This document shows positions 1 to 12,720 of a stretch of DNA of 64,000 nucleotides, piece by piece. Both the position numbers and the translations under genes were made by a program. The stretch's first letter is position 1. The number at the start of each line of letters is the position of its first letter. The stretch spans positions 15,696,820-15,760,819 of the forward strand of contig OX637352.1 in the NCBI GenBank assembly GCA_951799405.1. Direction: 5' to 3'. The stretch is from Agapetus fuscipes (taxonomy: Eukaryota > Arthropoda > Insecta > Trichoptera > Glossosomatidae). The notes below the pieces were generated by a model, which saw only the letters and a list, made by a program, of their open reading frames with translations, had not been told where the DNA came from and searched no databases.

Positions 1-273
1 TTATATTGCAAGTGCACAACCCTTGACTGGTGTAAAGTAAGGTTATGTGATTAAAAACAACTTTTAATGATGTAATAAAGGAAGTAAGCTTTATAAACAA
101 TTAATTTAGCCTTTATATTAAGATTTAGAAGCTATGACATGGCAGTATTGCAATTTGAATAAGTAAGGTTACAGAATTTGTAAAGGAAAGATGTTTGCAT
201 GAAAACGTATAATATCTGGAGAATTTATGAATCTAAATGAACTTTGACACATAAACAGAACTATTTTTCTTAC

Positions 274-404
274 CTTGAAGCTTTTACTCCACGTAATTCT
301 GAACTTATGAAGTCCATGTTCTTGGAGAAATACACATACATCATCATAGCATCGACCTCCGGTAAATTGTCAGATTGAGCCTTTTCAAAGCCCTTTTCAG
401 TCAT
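274..404 (-). CDS. First coding exon of an unidentified host gene, partial at left edge
   Basis: Read on the minus strand, an ATG at 404 opens 43 codons plus two bases and ends at a good splice donor (AG|GTAAGA, GT at 273-272). An in-frame TAA lies 12 nt upstream of the ATG, which supports this start. The peptide begins MTEKGFEKAQSDN and contains a LPEVDAMMMYVYF stretch followed by SSELRGVKAS. It belongs to no repeat family seen in the window, so it is probably single-copy host sequence; the remaining exons would lie to the left of base 1. The motif order (L-P-x-V-D-A ... LRGVK-S) loosely recalls the N-terminus of insect SWIM-type zinc-finger proteins of unknown function, but this is from memory and weak. 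Function is unknown. Confidence 0.6.
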
Positions 405-738
405 CTTTGATGATTACACCAATTCAATTATACTTTATACACGGCACAACTAACTTTAAAGTGCAAATAATAGTTGAAATTGATGAAAATAGATATACTC
501 GTCAAATGTAAACAAATCCGCCATACAAAAATACACACGACTGAATGACAGCTGAGCCGAATGAGATCCATCGACGCACATCCGCCCAAATGCAAAAAAT
601 GGGCCGTTTAACCGGAAATGGAAAAATGACGAATTTAAAAGCGCCCTAATTCAAAAAATACGCATTATTAAAAAAAAAAAAAAACGGGAGACTATTTTTA
701 TAACTTAAATCTATCAATTTACGAAAGAAAAAAAAAGT
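405..738. other. Upstream region of the left-edge gene; unassigned
   Basis: This stretch lies 5' of the minus-strand exon at 404-274 and would hold its 5' UTR and promoter. It includes an A-run at 669-684 next to the truncated RTE-1 copy. No TATA box or other clear element was recognised. Confidence 0.3.
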
Positions 739-1644
739 GTGAAATTACCCTATTGTATGAAAGAAGCAGAAATTTCTCATTATGGTGTGAAAGTGGGTGA
801 GACGAATGTTGGAGTTCTTCTCTATGCTGACGATGCCGTAGTGTTGGCTGATACAGCGGAGGAGCTCCAGATGATACTCACCAAAATGAATGATGCTTTT
901 AGTAAGAACGGTTTAAAAGTGAATGCCAGTAAGACGAAAGTATTAGTGTTTGACAGGACTGAGGAATGCGAGGAAATTGAGATAAGACTGAATGAAACAA
1001 GAGTGGAGGTCGTGAAAGAATTTGATTATCTAGGAAGCAAGTTTGAGTCGAATGGGAAATTGACGAAAGAATTGGAAAAGCGTGCTAGTAGAGGAAGAAG
1101 TGTAATGGGAACGATTGGAAGAATTGCAAGAAATAGGAAACTTACGAAGAATATGAGATTGGCGGTCCACAATGGTATATTGGTTCCGACATTGATGTAT
1201 GGAAGTGAGGCGTGGACAGTTAATGAATGTGAGCTGAGTAAAGTATGTACGGTTGAAATGGCTTACCTGAGAGCAATGGCTGGAAAAACACTGAATGATA
1301 GAGTACGTAATGATTGGGTGATGAACGAGTGTGGTATAAAAGAGAATATGAGAATGAAAGTACAAAAAAGTACGATGAGATGGTTCGGACATCTCGAAAG
1401 AATGGATGATGAACGACTAACGAAGAAAGTGTACAAAGGAAATGTCAGAGGAAAGCGCGGAAGGGGAAGGCCGAGGAAAGAATGGTTAGACCAAATAGGT
1501 GAGATTGCGAAAGAATGGAACCTGCAGAGTGAAAATAAGAGAAGAGTATGTATGAAAAAGGTGATGAATATTGAGGAAATGAAAGTGGTTTGTAAGGACA
1601 GAAAAAAGTGGAGGCGCATCTGCGGAGGTACCGGCCACCCCTAG
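739..1644 (+). CDS. RTE-1 LINE reverse transcriptase, 5'-truncated
   Basis: This is an uninterrupted reading frame of about 301 residues covering the C-terminal half of a non-LTR reverse transcriptase. Visible marks are the catalytic YADD box with a LLYADDAVVLADT context near residue 28, the LMYGSEAWT thumb motif near residue 154, a W-FGHLERM motif and a basic GRGRPRKEW segment near residue 245. This order is typical of RTE-clade LINEs widespread in insects. The endonuclease and the first RT blocks are absent and the first codon is GTG, so the frame is a 5'-truncated insertion rather than a gene with its own start. The frame is intact to its stop, so the copy is fairly young. Confidence 0.85.
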   Translation: MKLPYCMKEAEISHYGVKVGETNVGVLLYADDAVVLADTAEELQMILTKMNDAFSKNGLKVNASKTKVLVFDRTEECEEIEIRLNETRVEVVKEFDYLGSKFESNGKLTKELEKRASRGRSVMGTIGRIARNRKLTKNMRLAVHNGILVPTLMYGSEAWTVNECELSKVCTVEMAYLRAMAGKTLNDRVRNDWVMNECGIKENMRMKVQKSTMRWFGHLERMDDERLTKKVYKGNVRGKRGRGRPRKEWLDQIGEIAKEWNLQSENKRRVCMKKVMNIEEMKVVCKDRKKWRRICGGTGHP

Positions 1645-1680
1645 TGGAACGGCGGCAGGATACAGTAACAGTAACCTATA
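1645..1680 (+). repeat. RTE-1 3' end with AGTAAC tandem tail
   Basis: After the stop there are only about 20 bases (GGCGGCAGGATAC) before a short AGTAAC repeat. Other RTE-1 copies carry the same GGCGGCAGGATAC core but different tandem tails, such as ACAAG at 5980-6008. Tandem tails instead of poly(A) are characteristic of the RTE clade. Confidence 0.7.
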
Positions 1681-3426
1681 GAGTTATGATACCTATTAGA
1701 AATAATCATTGGAAGCATTGAACAAATTATTATTGTTGTAACTGAGTATTCGTACAATAAAATTGTTATGTATAGTAAGAAAAATAAAAAATAAGTTTTT
1801 GCACTATAAAAAGATATTTTCTTCAAATAAAAACTCATAATCCAATAGTTTTGAAAATTGAATGAACTTATTTCTGCCCAGCCCCATTCATACTAACAGC
1901 TTGTGGTGAAGTCCGGTGGGCTACACGTATTGCATCATCATTTCATAGCACGTGTTGTCTGTCACATAATATTATTACGTAAGTGCGTTGTTTGACGCCA
2001 AATTCTGCATTTTAAAGGGTGTAAGACGTGTATTAGATTAGATCTTTTAAAAAACTCGTATATTGGAGGACGCGCGATTAACCGTAAGCACAAAAGACGC
2101 GACAAGGGCCCTCTAATAGTCCGTATATAAAAAATATACGAGTGGACGTGAAAAAGTAAATGACGCAATAAGTACACCAAGACAAATGGTGCGTGAATAT
2201 CCACAATTTTTTGTTTTTTAAAAAACTGAGTTGAGCAGGAAAGTTGCATACAATATAGAAGTCAATATTCGCAGAAACTTTAGTTAAAAACTTAGTGGAA
2301 AGGACGGAAGCCATAAGTCGGTGTCCCTGTATGGACGCAACAACTATACCGTGATGTATATATATATATATATATATATTAATTATGATTTATTTTCTTG
2401 TTCTTCGGAAACATAGCTTGATCTTTACCACTTAATAGGTGAATCCTCGGCCTCGCAAGGGAAGCCATCTTCGGACCTTAAGAGCCATAACAAAACTAAG
2501 TGCAAATATTATGCGCTGGATCCTCTATTACTACCATTAAAAAGGATGTCACCAAGCCTTGTTGTAGTGACAAACAGAATGTTAAGCACTTGTTTGGGGA
2601 TCTTCGCAAGGCCCTCATCTCTTAGGAATTGGGCGACTTTCCATACATTCTCAGCCCCAGCCTCTAGGTATGCAAGCCACTTGGACGTCCAGAGTAGGGG
2701 TATTCCCCTATAATGGTTCAGAAATCAGTGTCACTTGTACTTTTCAAGATTTTGAGTGTTGAAATCACCATCTGTTATTCTGCGCCATACAAAGATTACA
2801 CACAGTTCAACAGCTCTCCTGAACGCACTACAGTATGTCAGTTGGTCCCTCCATTCTAAATGATAATATAAGTACTTAATTTATTTTGTGTGAAAATTGC
2901 TTTGTAAGTTGTTTTTATGTAATATTTTAAGGTTCTACTGACTTTCTATCAATACTTAATACAGTCTGTACCTTCAGGATTAAACTTTATGTTCATATTC
3001 AACCATAGCGTTTAAAAATATATATGTTTTTTTTTTTATTGTTATTTAATCAAACAACACCTTTTTAAACTTTAAACCACTGTTTATTTTCACAAATATA
3101 TAATATATTTGTGAAATTTGTGAAAAATATAATATATTTCAAATATTACAAACGTTTTCGACCAATATAGTCATCTTCAAGTAGTCCAATATATCTGTTA
3201 ATTCGTGTCACGACTAAATGATCATGTGACAGAATGTCCACCAACATTACGTTAAATGTTCACAAACATAATGCCCACATTTTGTCGGTGGCCATCTTAT
3301 CAGTGGACATTGTGTAGTTGGACATTCTGTCTATGGACATGTCTTGTCGGGGAACCCTGCAAAGTGTAACAGCGGGTCAGGTGTGTTTATTAGTTTTCAT
3401 GCATATATTTGTAAGATGCGGAGGAG
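1681..3426. other. Unassigned region with an AT microsatellite
   Basis: No gene was recognised. An AT dinucleotide run lies at about 2354-2379. A minus-strand stretch near 2480-2700 reads as short protein-like sequence (AENVWKVAQFL) and may be an old transposon fragment. At 3230-3345 a phrase like GGACATTCTGTC recurs loosely. Bases 3150-3180 resemble the 3' region of invertebrate retroelements. Confidence 0.25.
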
Positions 3427-3723
3427 CAGGCATGTCAAACAAACAGGTGCTGCACCAATAGAAAAAAGACCAGAGAGGTTTAAAGGTTACATTGATTTAA
3501 ATAAAATACACAATAACAATGTAGCACAAAACTAACACCCTATCCCTTCTTATTGCTATTGTGACATGTTGGATAAAAACACAGACTTGCTCCGTTATTA
3601 TTTTTGAGATTCAATTCGTATCTACCCCCATTTAAAGTCTATTTTCTGTTCAAGGTAATTTTTGTTATCCTTTAGTCACCAGTTCTTATAGCCCTGCAAT
3701 ATCATGTGAGTTTGACATGCCTG
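3427..3723. mobile_element. hAT-like MITE (297 bp)
   Basis: The element is bounded by a 14-bp inverted repeat, CAGGCATGTCAAAC at the left and its reverse complement at the right. The CAG start followed by TGTCAAAC is usual for hAT transposon ends. The flanks (GGAGGAG and GCTTAGAG) form only a degenerate 8-bp duplication. There is no coding capacity. Confidence 0.55.
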
Positions 3724-3734
3724 GCTTAGAGGTT

Positions 3735-3965
3735 GAGTTTTAGTTCTTCGATGACCCTATAGCTCATGCTGAGCCTTCTCCTCCAACTCCTGTCTACCGC
3801 TGCAGCTTTCCAGTCTGTCACCTGCAGTAGTTGGTTTGCGTTCTTCCTCACCTCATCCTCCCATCTCAGCCTAGGTCTGCCAACTCTTCTTTTCCCACCC
3901 GGGTGTTCCTCAAGGATCCTTTTTGCTACCCGTTAGGACGGCATTCTCTGCCCATGTTGCCCATC
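3735..3965 (-). pseudogene. LINE ORF C-terminal remnant
   Basis: On the minus strand a decayed frame reads AKRILEEHPGGKRRVGRPRL and then RWEDEV, VTDWKAAAVDR and WRRRL. The R-G-R-P-R-x-R-W-x-D pattern followed by a W-x-x-x-A-x-D-R motif is the usual end of RTE-like LINE polyproteins. The frame is broken upstream, so it is a fossil. Confidence 0.6.
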
Positions 3966-5017
3966 TTAGCCTGTTTAAACTTAGCATGTACAGAGAGTCT
4001 GAAGTATGTTGAACTACTTTTCTCTTTAAATACTGTCATAGTTAAGTTTTTTTTATGTGATGTTAATCAAATTAACTAAGTGAGATTATTATATAAGAAT
4101 TGTATGCTGTACTTACTTTATATCTGTTAAGTTTTCATAATTTTTTCATGTTGAAATATATAAATATTTTATTGAAAGTAAACAAAATTGTTTTCTTGTT
4201 TTATTCACCATTTATTTTTATAATCACATTGTCAGTAGTACAGAAAAATAATAAGTGAAGTGTACACTATAGAACTAAACAAAGTTTGTTATCATTTTTT
4301 AATAATTTAATAACTAATTTTATATATTCAGAAATTTTCACTAGTAGGTATTATTTTCAAAGCAGACAAGACCACCAACTACTGAATATTATTCATTTTT
4401 TTTTTGTATACGCCATCACTTGCAATAATTTTGACGATCGGTGAAAATTTTCAGGAAAAATCTACCAACTTTGAAAATGTCCTAATTCATTGCCCACTTT
4501 ATGATAATCTTGAGAAATAATTGGTTGGTTTGGGCTGACCACCCATCTGCTAAATTCTGCCAATATGACCCTGATTTCACCACCTTTAGTTCTAAAAAAA
4601 AACTCATGGTAAGTGCATCTCGACAAGAAAGACCTTTTTCAAAGGAATTTTCAATGGTGTATGGGTAACATTGGCAGAACTAAATTGATTTATTTTTACA
4701 GTACAGGAGGTCAGCCTCACACCAACGTATTATGAGTGGGCGACAACAGATTGGGAATGGAGCTGACTTGGTGGTTCTTTTATACATAACTACAGTAAAT
4801 TAAAGTCACCTTACAAATAGACGAGCCACTCACTGATTGGAGAAACCACGCACCACTGCCTAGCTGGAGGCCCAAGCCCTGCAGGGAAATGACTTCACAA
4901 CAGGTAGGCAGATTTACAGAGGGGAGCATCCCAAATAGGCATGTGGACCTATGAGGTAGGCAACTTGTCCCGTCGTCAGATCTAAAGTGCCACAAGTCAG
5001 AAATGTTGGGAGTGAAG
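3966..5017. other. Unassigned AT-rich region
   Basis: No gene or well-bounded element was recognised. A short SINE-C-like phrase (ACAGTACAGGAGGTCAGCCT) occurs near 4700. Confidence 0.3.
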
Positions 5018-5019
5018 TT

Positions 5020-5105
5020 TTGAAGACCGGTCTGTAGAGTCGTGGTTAGCGCTACTGACTCGTAATCTGAAGGATGTGAGTTCAATATACGGGCAGAGCA
5101 CAATC
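5020..5105 (+). repeat. tRNA-like SINE head (SINE-B variant)
   Basis: The sequence ACCGGTCTGTAGAGTCGTGG, a TTAGCGCTACTGACTCGTAA phrase and GAGTTCAATATAC match the A-box/anticodon/B-box layout of SINE-B, with a variant anticodon arm also seen at 29946-30012. It is too degenerate to be a tRNA gene. Confidence 0.5.
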
Positions 5106-5210
5106 TATTTACATATCAACACGTTAAAGGTAAAACTGAATAATTGACATGTTGAGATGATTTGGGTTTCTCAGATAAATGCACTTTTTTTCTATGAAAG
5201 AAAACATTAA

Positions 5211-5629
5211 GGCCCGGTATTTTGAAGTATCGTAAAGTTAACTAAAATGCAATTTTAGTTAAATCATCATAATATTTCACTCACCGAATTTCGGCAGTAA
5301 ATATTTAGTAACTTTAACTTTTGATTTTCAAGATGGCGGCGCTTCACTGACAGCAGCTGTTCTTTTTTAATGTGAGGATACATCAAAATTGTTGCAAACT
5401 GAACATTTTTTGTCTCGTTTTCTAGCTTAATGAAGGTTAGGGATATGATTTTTATGAATAGTTGTTTGTTTTAAAGCTTTTGAATGGCATTTTAATTATT
5501 TCCAAGATTTCGGGGGGTGGCTTCATACTTCGGCAATGTTCGGTTTTAGTTAACTCGAGATTGAGTATTTTGAATGAAAGTTCAAGTAATAGTTAACTAA
5601 AATATTACTACAGTTCAATATACCAGGCC
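5211..5629. mobile_element. MITE, 419 bp, TAA target duplication
   Basis: The ends are GGCCCGGTATTTTGAA and, inverted, GGCCTGGTATATTGAACTG, an imperfect inverted repeat. TAA is duplicated on both sides (5208-5210 and 5630-5632), as expected for PIF/Harbinger insertion at TWA. Inside both ends AGTTAACTAAAAT-type words recur in opposite orientation. There is no open frame. Confidence 0.6.
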
Positions 5630-5823
5630 TAAAGTGGCGAAATCCTGTAGTTTAGAAATTCTTCATGAGCACTTCCTTACAATAAGTTCACTTACTATGA
5701 GAAGTTACACACAATCAAACATTTTATCTATGATTTTTCAAATCAGTGAAGCAACACTTATTACGTTTTATTCTCAAAGTGGCAGTATGCTTTTTGCTGC
5801 GTTGAAAAATTAATTTGCCTTTC

Positions 5824-6008
5824 TCAGAGTGGAATCCAAATGGAATCTACAGAGTGGAAACAAGAGAAGAGCATGCATGAAAAGAGTGATGAAATTAGAT
5901 GAGATGAAAGAAGTATGCAAGGACAGAGTCAAGTGGAGGCACTTGTGTGGAGGTACTGGCCACCCCTAGAGGAAAGGCGGCAGGATACAAGACAAGACAA
6001 GACAAGAG
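5824..6008 (+). pseudogene. RTE-1 3' fragment with ACAAG tail
   Basis: This fragment encodes the last part of the RTE-1 polyprotein (NKRRACMKRVMKL ... EVCKDRVKWRHLCGG) and ends with the RTE-1 GGCGGCAGGATAC core and repeated ACAAG units. It is 5'-truncated. Confidence 0.75.
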
Positions 6009-6108
6009 AATGGTCATCAAAGGTCCATCTAGTATTTAGGTCTTGCTTCCGAATTGAGACTCTGTAGCGATGACCAAGCTCGCAGAGGGCTCTTAAGAGA
6101 CTCTTGGA
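6008..6108 (+). repeat. SINE-B 3' fragment
   Basis: It matches the central and 3' part of SINE-B (TCATCAAAGGTCCATC ... GGTCTTGCTTCCGAATTG ... CGATGACCAAGCTCGCAGAG). The head and tail are lost; a CR1/L2 fragment follows directly. Confidence 0.6.
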
Positions 6109-6112
6109 GACA

Positions 6113-6296
6113 GGGCATTCAAGGCGGCCGCTCCAATGACTTGGAACGCTATTCCCGCCTCACTGAGGGAACTGGGAATGGAGAGACTGTTCAAAAGACG
6201 TCTCAAGACTCACCTCTTCGTCCAATCATACGGACAAGCGCCTTTGCAGTGACACACTGTCATAATAAGGCGCTATACAAATTTTGTCTGTACTGT
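6113..6296 (+). pseudogene. CR1/L2-type LINE C-terminal fragment
   Basis: A short frame reads AFKAAAPMTWNAIPASLREL and continues RLFKRRLKTHLFVQ to a TGA at about 6247. The pattern W-N-x-x-P followed by F-K-x-x-L-K-T-x-L-F is the usual end of CR1/L2-clade LINE proteins. The trailing GGCGCTATACAAATTTTG also resembles an L2-type 3' end. The rest of the element is absent. Confidence 0.6.
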
Positions 6297-6612
6297 ACTG
6301 TATCCTGCCGCCGTTCCACTAGGGGTGGCCGGTACCTCCGCAGATGCGCCTCCACTTTTTTCTGTCCTTACAAACCACTTTCATTTCCTCAATATTCATC
6401 ACCTTTTTCATACATACTCTTCTCTTATTTTCACTCTGCAGGTTCCATTCTTTCGCAATCTCACCTATTTGGTCTAACCATTCTTTCCTCGGCCTTCCCC
6501 TTCCGCACTTTCCTCTGACATTTCCTTTGTACACTTTCTTCGTTAGTCGTTCATCATCCATTCTTTCGAGATGTCCGAACCATCTCATCGTACTTTTTTG
6601 TACTTTCATTCA
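6297..6612 (-). pseudogene. RTE-1 3' fragment, near-identical to 1330-1677
   Basis: On the minus strand this copy encodes the last 96 codons of RTE-1, from a KVQKSTMRWFGHLERM start to a GGTGHP end. It differs by roughly one residue from the 739-1644 copy (KCGRG for KRGRG), so both insertions are recent. It is severely 5'-truncated. Confidence 0.8.
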
Positions 6613-7188
6613 TATTTATAAAGTGTGATTTACACAAAAGCAGCGCTCCCCAAAAATCATCCCAATTTTAAAATACAATATTTCCTGTACGGTCATGTTA
6701 AGGTCTATGGTAGGCAGTGGGCATTGACTAAAAAAAAAACTAAAATAATTTAATATAAACAACAGCCTCTCCGTGTTCAGAGAGACAAAACGCCAAGTAA
6801 AAATTTGCAATTTCCCAAATCAGTGAATAAACCGCAACCTTACATTAGATATATTTAGAGTTAGTACATTAACTTATGTTCTCGTCAAACAGAATAAGCC
6901 TCGATCCACATTACACCAAACATAATGTAATAAAAAAGAAAGGATAAAAAAGATGTGTGAGGTCATTTGCTAAAAGAAAAATTACAATGAAAGTAAATCA
7001 CATAAAATATAACCATCAAAATTTCACCTTATTTTGTGTCGAGTATGGAAAACAAATTGGTTGTGTTTTGGTATTTAAAAAATAATACGTTAGAAATATG
7101 ATAAAAAAAATACAGAGAGTGGAATGTGGATGCAGCCATTATGTCCCTCCAGCGTCGGTTTAAATCTGGAAAAAAAATACATTAGTTA
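6613..7188. other. SINE-B 3' scrap, then unassigned AT-rich DNA
   Basis: Bases 6618-6662 match the SINE-B end (GTGATTTACACAAAAGCAGC, then GCTCCCCAAAAATCATCC). Beyond this nothing was recognised up to the solo LTR. Confidence 0.4.
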
Positions 7189-7192
7189 ATAC

Positions 7193-7564
7193 TGTTATGT
7201 AAATAGTAGATTAATATAGGTGTACATCGTAGGTAGCAATAAATATAGGCTTAAGAAATCTAGAAATGGAATAATCTCTTTGTACTCTTGAAGCCAATAT
7301 AACGTTCGAGAGTTTGATGGCAAATTAGCTCCTAGAGACTTCTGTCACTACAGTATATAAGGAACAAAATTGGATACAGCAGGGCAGTGAGATAGTTGCC
7401 TTTGATTGAAGAGTGTGAGCGGTGCTGAACTGTGAAAATAAATTTGAGTTGCTAAAGTGTTAAAATAAATATAAATTGTAAAAATAAATTAAGTGAAAAT
7501 AAAGATCCTGAAAGAAGACCTGTATGTTTTAATTTAGAGACTTTCCGAACCCAAAAACACTACA
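7193..7564. mobile_element. Solo LTR (372 bp)
   Basis: The unit starts TGTTATGTAAATAG, ends CCCAAAAACACTACA (TG...CA) and is flanked by ATAC on both sides (7189-7192 and 7565-7568), the 4-bp duplication usual for Ty3/Gypsy-like insertions. A TATATAAGG box near 7352 and AATAAA-like words downstream fit LTR promoter and polyadenylation signals. No internal region or second LTR is present, so it is a solo LTR. It splits an RTE fragment that resumes at 7565. Confidence 0.65.
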
Positions 7565-7632
7565 ATACAATGAATGATAGGGTCTGGAATTACTGGGTTA
7601 TGAACGGGAATGTGAGAGTGAAAGTAATGATC
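7565..7632 (+). pseudogene. RTE fragment interrupted by the solo LTR
   Basis: AATGAATGATAGGGTCTGGA and TGGGTTATGAACGGGAATG parallel the LNDRVRNDWVMNE region of RTE-1 (near 1290-1330). Frame and ends are broken. Confidence 0.5.
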
Positions 7633-7790
7633 AGGTTTATTTGGTGAGCGCTGTTTTTGTGTGCATCACACCGCAAGAGCCATCTGAGGGCTTGGTCATT
7701 GCTACAGAGAGTTTCAATTCTCACGCAAGACATAAATGCTGTGATGCTAGATGACCCTTTGATGAACATTCTCTGAGAAAGGTAAATTAA
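7631..7790 (-). repeat. SINE-B 3' half, degenerate
   Basis: On the minus strand this holds the SINE-B central region and end (GAGCGCTGTTTTTGTGTG, CACACCGCAAGAGCC), with mutations in the middle. Confidence 0.55.
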
Positions 7791-7854
7791 TTTTTCAACG
7801 CAGCTAAGAGCATATCACCACCTTGAAGGTAAAACTGAACGCTCACAAAGATAA

Positions 7855-8385
7855 CACTGTAGAAAGCACCAATTTTCAAGCAAGACCCAGTTGCTGAAAG
7901 GCTGGATAGACCTTTAGTGACTGGTCTTTAATAACAATAATAGGCCAATTTGTATATAACGCCGTTTAGTGGCACTAGCTACCGCAAGGGCGCTTTTATG
8001 TGTTGAAGCTTCTGTTAAACAAATGAGTCTTAAGTAAGGTCTCTGTTCTCAACTCCAGAGGGAGACTGTTCCAGCAGCATCCTGCTGACCAGCCCAACTA
8101 AAAACCCTGTCTCCGAAACTGGTTCTGTTCCGTAGAAGTGGCAGTTGAAGCCTGTTTACAGCGTCACTCTGTGCAGAACGAAGAGTGCGTCATTTTCCAC
8201 CTATCTGGTCGACTCTGCACAATTCACACAGTTTGGTAAAGGTTTATGAATTTTTTAACCCAGCGAAGAGCAAATTTGAAATTATAAATGATATATTCCA
8301 TGTGCTCCGCTGGGATTTGAACCCACAACCTTCTACTTACAAGTCAGAAGTGTTAACCACTAGACTATGGACCGGTCCAAACTTT
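7855..8385 (-). repeat. SINE-B copy split by a CR1/L2 fragment
   Basis: Bases 7855-7930 and 8228-8385 together form one minus-strand SINE-B. The right part holds the tRNA-like head with the B-box read as TTTGAACCCACAA and the A-box side as TAGACTATGGACCGGTC. The middle (7930-8227) is a LINE fragment. It lies just downstream of the HP1 stop codon, so HP1 3' UTR or polyadenylation signals may come from this repeat. Confidence 0.65.
7932..8227 (-). pseudogene. CR1/L2-type LINE 3' fragment
   Basis: On the minus strand, short protein-like pieces (GRVFSWAGQQ, SLPLELR-like, LKTHLF-like with frameshifts) precede GGCGTTATATACAAATTGG, which resembles the 3' end seen at 6250-6296. It lies inside a SINE-B. 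Confidence 0.45.
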
Positions 8386-8464
8386 TGTTATCTCTGACAA
8401 TAATGAAACTATTTAAGTTTGACAAAAGGTGTCAGCTGGTTTATGAGTCTGTTGCATGGTTTAC

Positions 8465-11203
<2,739 letters not shown>

Positions 11204-11310
11204 TGTTCACGAGCTCTGAAAGAGAAACAATATGGGATATTAAACAAAAACACAACGCAACTGAGCTGCACATGTAGTGGAATAGACACCTTATGAGGAC
11301 CAAAAAAAGT

Positions 11311-11815
11311 AGAGTAGACCGATCTGTAGGCTAATGGTGAACACTTTGGACTCGTGATTGGAGGGTGTGAATCGTGGCGGAGCAAGAAAAAATACATCGT
11401 TTTTCAAATTAGATTTTTCTTACACTATTTCCTACAGGTTGGTATGAGGCTGACCACCAATACTGTAAAAAATGGTTTACTTTGCCAATGTCATCCCTGT
11501 TTCAAGGAAGGTTGGCAAAAGTTGCACATGCCGCATTTGTAAGTACTGCGCCTGTTAGTGGGCATGCATTTAATAAAAAAATTAAATGTTCATACATCTA
11601 CAACTTAGATTATAGCTCTTGACTGGGCTGAAAAAATAATCTGCGTTTAACAAAGACCGGTCACCAAAGGTCCATACAGCCTGCTGGATCTGAGTCTTGG
11701 TCTTGCTTGAGAATAAGCGCTTTGTACAGCGACAACCAAGCTCGCAGAGGACTCTTGAGGTGTGGTTCACACAAAAACAGCGCTCACCAAATAAATCTTT
11801 CTAATATCATTATTA
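11311..11815 (+). repeat. SINE-B split by RepA, in HP1 5' UTR intron
   Basis: The head at 11311-11400 has a degenerate A-box (CTGTAGGCTAATGG) and B-box; the 3' half at 11620-11815 has the CAAAGGTCCATAC and CGACAACCAAGCTCGCAGAG words and an ATT-type tail. RepA (11437-11615) lies between the halves. Confidence 0.65.
11437..11615 (+). repeat. RepA copy, partly deleted
   Basis: Matches RepA from GGTTGGTATGAGGCTGACCA to the CAACTTAGATTATAG end, with an internal deletion. Confidence 0.65.
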
Positions 11816-11872
11816 TTAGAGGAAGGCCATTAAGTTGTTATTCATCAAATTATTATTTGGTATTGGACGAAT

Positions 11873-12127
11873 ATCTATAATAATCTATAATCTAAGCTGC
11901 AAAGATATGTTAACATTTAAGGTTCATATTAAATGCATGCCCACAGACAGGCACATGTAGGTTCGCGCCTACACATTCTGCATGTGTGCATAAAAATAAA
12001 CAAAATTTCACATGAACATACACCTTGCAACTCCCGCCGCCTTTCCCTGAAACCGGGGTGGCATTGGCGAAAGTGAACCAATTTTTACAGCAAGGGGGAT
12101 TAGCCTCATACTAACCTATCAGTCAAG
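11873..12127 (-). repeat. RepA copy, full length
   Basis: On the minus strand it starts CTTGACTGATAGGTTAGTATG and ends with TAGATTATAG-type tail units. Confidence 0.75.
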
Positions 12128-12592
12128 CAGCCAGAAAACTTTATTAAGTGTTTACATGTATTTATTTCATTAAAAACAAAATCCCAGATTGCCGTCTATG
12201 GTTTTTTACGACTCGGAAGACAACAGTTTCAAGAATGGTTGACATAACGAGATGTTAAAATATCAGAGATCATTATTTTCGTGTTGCAGTGAAAGATGGG
12301 AGGTTAAAAACACCTAAAGGAAACGTTAATGGTTGAATAAGTGGTGAAAAAATGGAGAATAATGAAGAATATTAGGCGAGGGAATGTCTGCGGAGGAGAG
12401 TGAAAGGATTTCAACAAGTTAGCATGCTTTTGTCGAAGGATACACAAGAGTCCATCCCGCCATTTTCATTCAGGGTCAATGATAAAAACAGCCGGATTGT
12501 TGGTATAAAACAACAACTTCCTAGAAATAACGTTTTAATTCTATAAAAGATTAAATGAGAATGTGAAATATTGTTGTATTTACACGACTTAC

Positions 12593-12720
12593 GGTGTACT
12601 TAGCGAGAAAAACAAGAAAATGTGAAACACACAGAACTACGGGATCCGACACACGGGGACGCCGAAACTTGAGTGAAATTGACCACGCGATCGTTGAGTA
12701 TGCAATGCTGTAAACGTAAA
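12593..12720 (-). other. Predicted HP1 5' UTR exon
   Basis: Upstream of the coding exon the best minus-strand donor is CACC|GTAAGTCG, exon end at 12593. The preceding sequence is relatively GC-rich (GTTTCGGCGTCCCCGTGTG), as expected for a 5' UTR. The transcription start is not visible; the right limit given here is approximate. Exactly the same donor is kept in the duplicate at 28373. Confidence 0.45.

Larger units (their letters stand above)
11216..12592 (-). other. HP1 5' UTR intron (predicted)
   Basis: It runs from the GTAAGT donor (12592-12587) to the AG at 11217-11216, 1377 bp. It holds a SINE-B split by a RepA and a second RepA. All of these repeats are shared with the duplicate at 27065-28372, so they predate the duplication. 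Confidence 0.6.
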
